A DNA stretch of 64,000 bases from Bosea sp. 124 (GTDB lineage Bacteria; Pseudomonadota; Alphaproteobacteria; Rhizobiales; Beijerinckiaceae), in assembly GCF_003046175.1 (NCBI RefSeq), contig NZ_PZZM01000001.1, positions 5,039,001 to 5,103,000 of the forward strand. Direction: 5' to 3'. Shown one piece after another: positions 38,058-45,812 of the stretch (its first letter is position 1; each line of letters opens with the position of its first letter). A program made the position numbers and the translations under genes. The notes beneath the pieces were generated by a model. It saw nothing but the letters and a program-made list of their open reading frames with translations, did no database searches and was not told where the DNA came from.

Positions 38058-39412
38058 GCCCCATGCAGCCTTCGGCGTCGCGGCGGGTGCTGTGCCGCGA
38101 CTGCCTGAGCGACCATGACGGCACGGCGTCCGAACCGCGCCGCTGCCCGTCCTGCGGTTCGCCGCGCCTGCTGCGCCACCTCGAGCGCGACCTGTTGAGC
38201 CTGGCCCATATCGATTGCGACGCCTTCTATGCCGCGATCGAGAAGCGCGACGACCCATCCCTGATGGACAAGCCGGTGATCATCGGCGGCGGCAAGCGCG
38301 GCGTGGTCTCGACCTGCTGCTACATCGCCCGGACCTATGGCGTGCGCTCGGCGATGCCGATGTTCAAGGCGCTCAAGGCCTGCCCCGAGGCGGTCGTCGT
38401 CAAGCCGGACATGGCGAAATACGTCGCTGTCGGCCGCCAGGTCCGCCGGCTGATGCAGGAGCTGACGCCGCTGGTCGAGCCGATCTCGATCGACGAGGCC
38501 TTTCTCGACCTGGCCGGCACGGAATTGCTGCACCATGCGAGCCCGGCCGTCACGCTGGCGCGTTTCGCCAGGCGAATCGAGAGCGAGGTCGGGATCACGG
38601 TCTCCGTCGGACTGTCCTATGCGAAATTCCTGGCCAAGGTCGCCTCCGACATGGACAAGCCGCGCGGCTTCTCGGTGATAGGGCGAGCGGAAGCCGTGGC
38701 CTTTCTCGCGGCCAAGCCGGTCGGCCTGATTCCCGGCATCGGGCAGGCCAGCGCCGCCAAGCTCGCCGAGGCCGGATTCCGCCTGATCGGGGATTTACGC
38801 GAGGCGCCGGTCGACAAGCTCTTTCGGCTGGCCGGCAAGGACGGGCCGCGGCTGAAGAACCTCGCCAACGGCATCGACCAGCGCCGGGTGACGCCCGACC
38901 GGGAAACCAAGAGCGTCTCCACCGAGACTACGCTCGATATCGATCTCGCGCGCTTCGAGGAGCTCGAGCCGGTGCTCTGGCGGCTTTGCGAGAAGACCTC
39001 GAAACGGCTGAAGCATCAGGAGCTTGCGGGGAGAACCATCACCCTGAAGCTAAAGACGGCAGACTTTCACTCGATCACGCGCGCCGCCCGCCTCCCGGAA
39101 CCGACGCAACTCGCGGCGAGGCTTTTTACGGCCGGACGCGACCTGCTCCGGCGCGAATGCACGGGCGCGCGCTACAGGCTGATCGGCATCGGCGCGAGCG
39201 ACCTCGCCGGCCCCGAGGAAGCCGACCATGGCGACCTCGCCGATGTCGCGACGCCGCGGCTGAAGGCGATGGAGGGCGCGCTCGATGCCTTGCGCGCGCG
39301 CTTCGGCGATGCCGCGATCGGCAAGGGGCTGAGCCTGCGCCTGCCGCAGCGGGCTGGCAACGGCGCCGCTACTTCGCGCACTCCGCCTGAGGCAGAAGAT
39401 CCAGACGCGTGA
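38054..39412 (+). CDS. dinB: DNA polymerase IV (DinB) with N-terminal zinc-ribbon-like segment
   Basis: Y-family translesion polymerase, 452 residues. The catalytic palm motifs are HIDCDAFYAAIEKRDDPSL and SIDEAFLDLAG. A Cys-rich head, CRDC and CPSC at about 15-36 (LCRDCL, RRCPSCGSPR), precedes the polymerase and is shared by many alphaproteobacterial DinB proteins. TTG 38054 overlaps the DUF3572 stop; ATG 38063 is the alternative. Its 3' end overlaps the convergent EipB-like gene by 44 bases. Confidence 0.95.
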   Translation: MSPMQPSASRRVLCRDCLSDHDGTASEPRRCPSCGSPRLLRHLERDLLSLAHIDCDAFYAAIEKRDDPSLMDKPVIIGGGKRGVVSTCCYIARTYGVRSAMPMFKALKACPEAVVVKPDMAKYVAVGRQVRRLMQELTPLVEPISIDEAFLDLAGTELLHHASPAVTLARFARRIESEVGITVSVGLSYAKFLAKVASDMDKPRGFSVIGRAEAVAFLAAKPVGLIPGIGQASAAKLAEAGFRLIGDLREAPVDKLFRLAGKDGPRLKNLANGIDQRRVTPDRETKSVSTETTLDIDLARFEELEPVLWRLCEKTSKRLKHQELAGRTITLKLKTADFHSITRAARLPEPTQLAARLFTAGRDLLRRECTGARYRLIGIGASDLAGPEEADHGDLADVATPRLKAMEGALDALRARFGDAAIGKGLSLRLPQRAGNGAATSRTPPEAEDPDA

Positions 39413-40205
39413 GCGTGCCGCGCAGCGCGAAGCTGCCGTAGTCGAGCCTCACGGCGCCAGTGACGCCGTTTTCGTAGAGCTCAAAGGAGATCGTGTAGGA
39501 AGGCGTCGTTTCGCCCGATCCGACCTTGAAATAGGACATCGTCACCGGCCAGCGCGCCAGCTTCTCGAATTCCGGCCGCAGCAGCGGCGTCTCGACCGGC
39601 TTCGCCTCGATGCGCCTGCCGATGACCGAGAGCGTCTCATAGACATCCTTGCCGCCATTGGCGCCGTCATAGAGCCTGACGTTCAGCGTGCTCTGTCCGG
39701 CGCGGGCAGCCTGGATCACCGCCTTCATCTGGGCATTGGGAAACAGCGCGCCGATGGCCTCGCGATGGGTCTCGGCCTTGGGAGCGCTCAGCTTGACCTC
39801 GTAGCCGTCGCCGGCCTTGCTCGCCATGCCGTCGACCGTCTCGGTCGGGGTGCCGCTGGCCGAGCTTTCGGTCTTGAAGCGGTAGCTCGCGCCGTCGCCG
39901 GCCTCGAAGCTCGTGGTGCGCGCATCGATGGTGCGCGGGCCGCGTTCGCCGCTGTCGAGCTGCGTGACCTGGCGGAAGGACAGGGCATAACCCTCGCAGG
40001 CATCGCCGGTGAAGTCGAAGGCGATGCGGCCGCGGGCCGATTCGACGTTCTTGGCGGCCTTGCCGTCGTCGAGAACGAGATCGTAGACCGCCCGGTGCGG
40101 GACGAGCACGACGCGCCCCGCCGATTGCGGCTGCGCGAAGGCGGCCCCGTTCCAGAGCGCCGCAACGGCGAGGATACCGGCAAGGCCTGGAGCGTTCGTC
40201 TTCAT
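39369..40205 (-). CDS. EipB-like (DUF1849) periplasmic envelope-integrity protein
   Basis: A 278-residue exported protein with a signal peptide to about residue 24 (GAAFAQ). VVLVPHRAVYDLVLDDGKAA, ARGRIAFDFTGDACEGYALS, KTESSASGTPTETVDGMA and the C-terminal Cys (AECAK) fit the DUF1849/EipB family; EipB of Brucella supports cell-envelope integrity and forms a beta-spiral with a disulfide. Two Cys are visible (DACEG and AECAK). Convergent overlap with dinB. Confidence 0.9.
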   Translation of the reverse strand: MKTNAPGLAGILAVAALWNGAAFAQPQSAGRVVLVPHRAVYDLVLDDGKAAKNVESARGRIAFDFTGDACEGYALSFRQVTQLDSGERGPRTIDARTTSFEAGDGASYRFKTESSASGTPTETVDGMASKAGDGYEVKLSAPKAETHREAIGALFPNAQMKAVIQAARAGQSTLNVRLYDGANGGKDVYETLSVIGRRIEAKPVETPLLRPEFEKLARWPVTMSYFKVGSGETTPSYTISFELYENGVTGAVRLDYGSFALRGTLTRLDLLPQAECAK

Positions 40206-40448
40206 GGGGCACGCCGCTTTCGTTTGGTGGTGCGTTGAAGCTAGGTGCATTGCCGCAATGGCGCAAACAAGGCAGCGAGCGAGCGGCATCGCGCCGCCCC
40301 TGCAACGGACCGGCCTGCACGGCGTCCGCGCCCGCAGGGCATGGCCACGCGCTTGCGGCTGGGCCGGGCATCGGCCATGAAAGGCACTCAGCCCCTCGGA
40401 GAGGCCAAGCCCTCCCGAAAGGCCCTGCCCCCGGTGGAGTTCGCCCTG

Positions 40449-40922
40449 ATGAATGCCGTCGACGCCAAGCTTGCCGAACTCGGCATCACCCTGCCAACGC
40501 CGGCCGCGCCGGTCGCCAATTACGTGCCCTATGTGATCACCGGCAATCTGCTCGTGATCTCGGGCCAGCTTTGCTTCGGGCTCGACGGCAAGCTCTCCGA
40601 CAGCCACAAGGGCAAGCTCGGCGTCGAGGTCTTCAACGAGGCCGGCCTGGAGGCCGCCCGGCTCTGCGCCATCAATGTGCTGGCCCAGGCGAAGGCCGCG
40701 CTCGGCGGCGATCTCGGCCGCATCGCGCGCTGCGTTCGCCTCGGCGGCTTCATCAATGCCGCTCCCCATTTCGCCGCCTTGCCGGCGATCATGAACGGCG
40801 CCTCCGATCTGATGGTCGCGGTGCTCGGCGACAAGGGACGCCATGCCCGCTCGACCATCGGTGTCGCCGAACTCCCGGCCGACGCGGCCGTCGAGGTCGA
40901 GGCCATGTTCGAGATCGCCTGA
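40449..40922 (+). CDS. RidA-family protein (YjgF-like)
   Basis: A 157-residue protein of the RidA superfamily, whose archetype hydrolyses reactive enamine/imine intermediates. MNAVDAKLAELGITLPTPAA is the family-like start, with NYVPYVITGNLLVISGQLCF next. The catalytic Arg of true RidA (around residue 105, near the C-terminal IE...A) is not evident, so this may belong to the Rid2-7 relatives. A longer frame up to 40377 looks non-homologous. The stop overlaps the next ATG (TGATG). Confidence 0.85.
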   Translation: MNAVDAKLAELGITLPTPAAPVANYVPYVITGNLLVISGQLCFGLDGKLSDSHKGKLGVEVFNEAGLEAARLCAINVLAQAKAALGGDLGRIARCVRLGGFINAAPHFAALPAIMNGASDLMVAVLGDKGRHARSTIGVAELPADAAVEVEAMFEIA

Positions 40923-41701
40923 TGCGCGACCGATCCATGCACGAGCACTCCCATTCCGGCCTGGGCTGGCTGATCGCCCGGCCGATCGCGCATCGGGGGC
41001 TGCATGACGCGGCGGCCGGCGTGATCGAGAACAGCATCCCGGCAGCGGAGGCTGCGATCGCCGGGGGCTTCGGCATCGAATGCGACGTCCAGCTCAGCGC
41101 CGATGGCGAGGCCATGGTCTTCCATGATTTCGGGCTCGACCGGCTGACGGGGCACAGCGGAGCGGCCGCGGCGCAGAAGGCCGAAGCGCTCGCCGCGATC
41201 ACGCTGAAGGGCAGCGAGGCCAAAATCCCGACGCTCTCCGGCTTTCTCGACCTGATCGCCGGGCGCGTGCCGCTCGTCATCGAGATCAAGAGCCGCTTTG
41301 ACGGCGATCTCGCGCTGACGCGCCGCGCCGCCGAGATCGTCTCTGGCCGGGCCGGCCAACCGATCGTGTTCAAGTCGTTCGATCCGGAGATCGTCACCGC
41401 CCTGCGCGACATCGCGCCTGCGGTGCCCCGCGGGATCGTCGCGATGAACGACTACACCTATGACGACTATGCCCATCTCGATGCCGGCAAGCGCCGCGCG
41501 ATGGCGAACCTGTTGCATTTCGACGAGAGCAGGCCGGACTTCCTGTCGTGGAAGGTTTCCGATCTGGAGAGCGCCGCGCCCTATCTCTGCCGGAACGCGC
41601 TCGGGATGCCGCTGATGAGCTGGACGGTGCGGACGCCAGCGGATCGCGCGATGGCGGCGCGCCATGCCGACCAGATGGTCTTCGAGGGCTTCAAGCCTTG
41701 A
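40922..41701 (+). CDS. Glycerophosphodiester phosphodiesterase
   Basis: A 259-residue TIM-barrel enzyme splitting glycerophosphodiesters to glycerol 3-phosphate and an alcohol. The GDPD motif is intact: IAHRGLHD (His and Arg), ECDVQLSADG (Glu, Asp) and FHDFGLDRLTG (His), then VIEIKS. No signal peptide, so it is cytoplasmic. It is coupled to the RidA-like gene upstream and, through a TTGA overlap, to the acyltransferase downstream. Confidence 0.92.
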   Translation: MRDRSMHEHSHSGLGWLIARPIAHRGLHDAAAGVIENSIPAAEAAIAGGFGIECDVQLSADGEAMVFHDFGLDRLTGHSGAAAAQKAEALAAITLKGSEAKIPTLSGFLDLIAGRVPLVIEIKSRFDGDLALTRRAAEIVSGRAGQPIVFKSFDPEIVTALRDIAPAVPRGIVAMNDYTYDDYAHLDAGKRRAMANLLHFDESRPDFLSWKVSDLESAAPYLCRNALGMPLMSWTVRTPADRAMAARHADQMVFEGFKP

Positions 41702-42954
41702 GTTCGGGCGGGCGCGGCGACCTCAGGGTCCGCGTCGCCACCTCGCTCAAGACCGTGCCGGCCGGCGCCTGGAATGCCTGCGCCAATCCGGCTGCGCTGA
41801 GCGAGGTGCTGGGCGCGCCCAGCCGCCCTGCCGAGGCCGTGCAGGCTGGCGCGGACCATGACAACCCTTTCGTCTCGCATGAATTCCTGCGTGCGCTGGA
41901 AGAGAGCGGGTGCGTCGGCGGGCGCTCGGGCTGGTCGCCTGCCTATCTCCTCGTCGAGGATGGCGAAGGCGCCCTGCTCGCCGCCGCGCCGAGCTTTCTC
42001 AAGAGCCACAGCCAGGGCGAATACGTCTTCGACCATGCCTGGGCGGACGCTTACGAACGTGCCGGCGGGCAATACTACCCCAAGCTTCAGGTCGCGGCGC
42101 CCTTCACCCCGGCGACCGGGCCGCGCCTGCTGGTGGCGGATACGCTGCGGGCCGAAGAGGCGCGGGCCGGGCTGATCGCGGGGCTGGAAGCGCTGCGCGG
42201 CCAGGCGGAGGCCTCCTCGGTGCATGTCACCTTCGCGCAGGAGCCCGACATCGCGACGCTGCGCGAGGCCGGCTATCTCGAACGGCACGACCTGCAGTTC
42301 CACTGGCAAAACGAAGGCTTCGCCGCTTACGACGATTTCCTCGCGACGCTGGCCTCGCGCAAGCGCAAGGCACTGAAGCGGGAGCGGCGCGAGGCGCTGT
42401 CCGCCGGCATCACGGTCGAGGTTCTCTCCGGGGGCGACCTGACAGAAGCGGTCTGGGACGATTTCCATTCCTTCTACGAGGATACCGGCGCGCGCAAATG
42501 GGGGCGCCCCTACCTCAACCGGGCGTTCTTTTCGGCGGTCGGCGCGGCGATGGGCGAGCGTATCGTTCTGGTGATGGCGCGGCGCGCGGGGCGATACATC
42601 GCGGGCGCGATCAATTTCCGTGGCGCCAACACGCTCTACGGTCGCAACTGGGGCTGCATCGAGGACCACCCCTTCCTGCATTTCGAGCTGTGCTATCATC
42701 AGGCGATCGACTACGCGATCGCTCACAGGCTCGTCCGCGTCGAGGCCGGGGCGCAGGGCGAGCACAAGCTGGCACGCGGCTACCGCCCGGTCATCACACG
42801 CTCGCTGCACCATCTCGCCGATCCGGGATTGCGACGCGCCGTGGCACATTACCTGACAGGCGAACGGCAACAGATCGCGCAGGCGCAGGACGCGCTCGCG
42901 GCCGAGAGCCCGTTCCGCAACGCCGGAGACACGGCCGGAGACACGCATGAGTGA
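41698..42954 (+). CDS. DUF482/FemAB-like GNAT acyltransferase
   Basis: A 418-residue protein of the DUF482 (peptidogalycan, FemAB-related) acetyltransferase family. DHDNPFVSHEFLRALEESG, WADAYERAGGQYYPKLQVAAPFTP (core: GGQYYPKLQ), LASRKRKALKRERREA, FYEDTGARKWGRPYLNRAFF (core: TGARKWGRPYL) and GEHKLARGY are family blocks. The only upstream start in frame near the previous gene is TTG 41698, which overlaps the GDPD stop. Substrate unknown; amino-acyl or acyl transfer is family inference. Confidence 0.9.
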   Translation: MSSGGRGDLRVRVATSLKTVPAGAWNACANPAALSEVLGAPSRPAEAVQAGADHDNPFVSHEFLRALEESGCVGGRSGWSPAYLLVEDGEGALLAAAPSFLKSHSQGEYVFDHAWADAYERAGGQYYPKLQVAAPFTPATGPRLLVADTLRAEEARAGLIAGLEALRGQAEASSVHVTFAQEPDIATLREAGYLERHDLQFHWQNEGFAAYDDFLATLASRKRKALKRERREALSAGITVEVLSGGDLTEAVWDDFHSFYEDTGARKWGRPYLNRAFFSAVGAAMGERIVLVMARRAGRYIAGAINFRGANTLYGRNWGCIEDHPFLHFELCYHQAIDYAIAHRLVRVEAGAQGEHKLARGYRPVITRSLHHLADPGLRRAVAHYLTGERQQIAQAQDALAAESPFRNAGDTAGDTHE

Positions 42955-43762
42955 TGGAGCCGGGCCGGCGGCGCGGGAAAACCCCGCCGCGTTCTCCAGT
43001 GATGACGAGCTGGGCTATCTGCGCAGCCGGACGCCGTTTGCGGATGGCGTGCCGCTCACGCTCGATGAGCCCTACCGCCTAGCCCATCTCCCACTGGTGT
43101 CGCCGGCGCATCCTGGCGTGATCGCCCGCAAGGACGGCCGCTTCTACGACATGGGCCGGCACCCGACGGTGTTTTCGCTCGTGCTGCCGATCGACGAGGC
43201 GGCGCTGGCCGCATCCGCAGCGTTCGCCCGGCTCGATGCGGAGATACGGCGCGCGCCCTTCGCTGCGAAGATCGCCTGGGACATCCTGCCGCGACGGGCG
43301 GACCGGCTCCACGCCACGCTGTGCGGCACAATATCGACCGTCGAAGCTCCCGTGATCGACGCCCGCACCCGCGAGGCGGTTTCACGCATCGGGTCGTTCA
43401 CGGTCGAGATCAGGGGCTTGTTCTCGGGCAACATCAACCGGGGAAGGCTCTATCTGCGCCTCTATCCGGAAAGGCGTGACGGGACGAACCCGATCCACGC
43501 GATCCAGACCGCGTTCGGGCGGCAGCCATCGGATCTCTATCTCGTCGGGCTCTACAACCTGGTCGACGATCTCGACGCCGAGGAGACCGCCGTGCTGGCG
43601 GCTCTGATCGAGCGCTGGTGGAACGAACCGCTGCTGCGCTTCGAGGCGACAGGCCTCTGGGTACTCGGCGCCCGCGACGATCTCGTGCTCGACGCCGATC
43701 TGGCCGAGGTGCTGCCGCTGCATGCGGGTCCTGCCTTATCGATGCCGAGGCTGCGGCCTTGA
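42947..43762 (+). CDS. Hypothetical protein in the GDPD/DUF482 operon
   Basis: A 271-residue cytoplasmic protein. It has a single HATLCG motif (about 124-129) that recalls one HxT half of 2H phosphoesterases, but a second motif is not seen, as the matching region reads GRLYLRLYP. The C-terminal third is acidic and Leu-rich. The ATG lies within the end of the previous gene (8-base overlap), so it is an operon partner. Function unknown. Confidence 0.75.
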   Translation: MSDGAGPAARENPAAFSSDDELGYLRSRTPFADGVPLTLDEPYRLAHLPLVSPAHPGVIARKDGRFYDMGRHPTVFSLVLPIDEAALAASAAFARLDAEIRRAPFAAKIAWDILPRRADRLHATLCGTISTVEAPVIDARTREAVSRIGSFTVEIRGLFSGNINRGRLYLRLYPERRDGTNPIHAIQTAFGRQPSDLYLVGLYNLVDDLDAEETAVLAALIERWWNEPLLRFEATGLWVLGARDDLVLDADLAEVLPLHAGPALSMPRLRP

Positions 43763-43829
43763 CGTCGGCGGCCGGCTCGCGACAGGCTGACAATCTATCC
43801 CGCTCCACCTCGCCCGCCCCGGATTTCGC

Positions 43830-44258
43830 ATGACAGCCTATGACCCCGCCAATGTCTTCGCCAGAATCCTGCGTGGCGAGCTGCCTTCGCACACCGTCTA
43901 TGAGGATGCCGAGACGCTGGCGATCATGGACATCATGCCACGCGCCGACGGGCATGTGCTGGTGGTCCCGAAAGCTGCGTGCAGGAACGTGTTCGATGCA
44001 CCGGCGGATGCGCTGCAGGCGGTCGCGCTGACGACGCAGAGGCTCGCACGGGCCGTCACGACCGCTTTCGCAGCGGACGGCGTCACCATCCAGCAGTTCA
44101 ACGAGGCCGCAGGCGGGCAGGTCGTGTTCCATCTGCATGTGCATGTGATGCCGCGCCATGACGGCGTGGCACTGCGACCGCATACCGGCGCTATGGAGAA
44201 GCCAGAGATCCTCGTCGCCAATGCCGAGAAGATCAGGATGGCGCTGACGGGCGGCTGA
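43830..44258 (+). CDS. HIT-family nucleotide hydrolase/transferase
   Basis: A 142-residue HIT protein. The histidine triad is HLHVHVMPR (about 108-116), with IMDIMPRADGHVLVVPK upstream and FNEAAGGQVVFHLH around the active site. Members hydrolyse dinucleoside polyphosphates or adenylated substrates (HinT-like). Last gene of the plus-strand run; convergent to azlD. Confidence 0.93.
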   Translation: MTAYDPANVFARILRGELPSHTVYEDAETLAIMDIMPRADGHVLVVPKAACRNVFDAPADALQAVALTTQRLARAVTTAFAADGVTIQQFNEAAGGQVVFHLHVHVMPRHDGVALRPHTGAMEKPEILVANAEKIRMALTGG

Positions 44259-44294
44259 GCCCGCGTGCGGGGCGTCCGAAACCGCCGGCCCGGC

Positions 44295-44651
44295 TCAGTT
44301 CAGGAGCCAGATTCCGCCCATCAGCGTCGTCTCGCCGGCCAGCACCGCCAGCACGATACGGCTTCGATTGGTGAGGATGATGGCGACGGTCACGGCGAGT
44401 GCGCCGACCCGCAACGCCAGCGGTGCGACGCCCAGCACGCCCGGCGGCGCGATGATGAGCTTGGCCACGACGCCGGCCAGCAGCGCCGTCGCCACCGCCC
44501 TGACCCAATCCAGCACCGGCGAGTCCGGGGCGACCCGGCGCGCCATCGCGACTGCGAGCCAGCGCCAGATCTCGGTCGGCAGGAAAGCGAACAGCAAGAG
44601 CGCGAGATAGGGCCAGAACGGACCGTCGAGCCAGGCGATGGGCTGCGTCAT
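44295..44651 (-). CDS. azlD: AzlD-family branched-chain amino acid exporter subunit
   Basis: A 118-residue protein with about four membrane helices (MTQPIAWLDGPFWPYLALLL, then VLGVAPLALRVGALAVTVAI). It forms a two-gene exporter with AzlC, whose stop overlaps its ATG (ATGA). The substrate (branched-chain amino acids or similar) is family inference. Confidence 0.85.
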   Translation of the reverse strand: MTQPIAWLDGPFWPYLALLLFAFLPTEIWRWLAVAMARRVAPDSPVLDWVRAVATALLAGVVAKLIIAPPGVLGVAPLALRVGALAVTVAIILTNRSRIVLAVLAGETTLMGGIWLLN

Positions 44652-45373
44652 GCCGGCCTCGCCCGCTTGCGCCCGACGGCAAAGGCGATGCTGCCGCCGA
44701 TCAAGCCGGAGACGATCAGGTCGAAGCCGCCGCCGATGAAGCGGTCCGAGACCGGGGCGAAAGCCAACCCCAGCGCGATGGCCAGCGCATCGCTGCGGAC
44801 GCGGGCGCCGGCGACCAGCGAGGTCAGGAAGAAGATCGGCGTCAGGCAGAGCAGGCCGGCCGCAAGGGGGATCGGCAGGGCCCCGAGCAGATAATAGCCC
44901 GCGAAGGTGCCAATCGCGCTGACCGTCATGCAGGTCTGGCAGAAGCCGATGAAATAGGTGACGCGCTGGTGCGGCGGCACGGCGGGCAGGCGTCGCAGGC
45001 CCTCGGCCCAGCCGGTCACGGCGACGTAATGCGCCAGCAGCAACTGCATCCTGATGCCCTGCCCGGGCTTGCGCAGCAGCGGCAGGATCGCCACCGTCAT
45101 CGGCAGGAAGCGCAGCGAGGCGAAACCGATCGCGATCGCGATCGCGCTCCAGGCGGCGCCCGCGGCGATCGAGGCGAAGAAGATCACCTGGGACGGGCCG
45201 GCCCAGACCAGCACGGTCGAGAGCACCGCGACATCGACAGGGTAGCCGACATCGCGCGCCAGCGAGCCGATGCCGACAAGGCCGAAACCGACCATCCAGG
45301 CGGGGAAGGACAGTGCATCGCGCATCCCAGCCAGCGCGACGCGCTGCCAGCCCCAATCCGGCGAAACTGTCAT
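44648..45373 (-). CDS. azlC: AzlC-family branched-chain amino acid exporter subunit
   Basis: A 241-residue inner-membrane protein with about seven helices. DALSFPAWMVGFGLVGIGSLA, LSTVLVWAGPSQVIFFASIA and GFCQTCMTVSAIGTFAGYYL segments match AzlC/YgaZ (core: WAGPSQVIFF). First gene of the azlCD pair. The 156 bases upstream to 45529 hold no gene I can support. Confidence 0.9.
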   Translation of the reverse strand: MTVSPDWGWQRVALAGMRDALSFPAWMVGFGLVGIGSLARDVGYPVDVAVLSTVLVWAGPSQVIFFASIAAGAAWSAIAIAIGFASLRFLPMTVAILPLLRKPGQGIRMQLLLAHYVAVTGWAEGLRRLPAVPPHQRVTYFIGFCQTCMTVSAIGTFAGYYLLGALPIPLAAGLLCLTPIFFLTSLVAGARVRSDALAIALGLAFAPVSDRFIGGGFDLIVSGLIGGSIAFAVGRKRARPA

Positions 45374-45529
45374 GGATGGGTTCGCACGCCTGTCAGATCG
45401 CCGCCGGGGAGAAATGGACCGGCGGCGTTCGCCGACCCTGCCGCGGTTCTAGCAAGCTGCGCCGGTCAAGCCGACATGCGGTGCCGCGCGGCGGACCTGC
45501 GCCCGCTGCACGGAAGGCGCCGACACCGA

Positions 45530-45808
45530 TCAGCGCCCGCCCTTGAAGACGATGCCGATGAGCTCGTTGCCGAAGTCGATCAGCTCCTTGGGAATGCCGC
45601 CGACCGCCTTCACCGCGAGGTAGATCCCGTAGATGAAGGCTGGAACCAGAATCCAGCCCAGCACCTCCTCGAACATCTTGCGCCGGCGCCGGCGCCGGTC
45701 GCGCTTCTCGAACCAGCCGAGCTTCTCCCGACGCACCGGAAGAGTCTTTTCCGGAGCGGGCTCCGCCGCATGGGCGAGCAGGGTGTCTGTCTTGCGCCTG
45801 AAGAACAC
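45530..45808 (-). CDS. Small membrane protein with a highly basic cytoplasmic segment
   Basis: A 92-residue protein. A strongly basic stretch (EKRDRRRRRRKMFEEV, about 34-49) precedes one membrane helix (LGWILVPAFIYGIYLAVKAV). It lies 4 bases downstream of clpA in the same direction and is probably co-transcribed. Function unknown; a link to ClpAP is position only. Confidence 0.7.
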   Translation of the reverse strand: MFFRRKTDTLLAHAAEPAPEKTLPVRREKLGWFEKRDRRRRRRKMFEEVLGWILVPAFIYGIYLAVKAVGGIPKELIDFGNELIGIVFKGGR

Positions 45809-45812
45809 GCTC

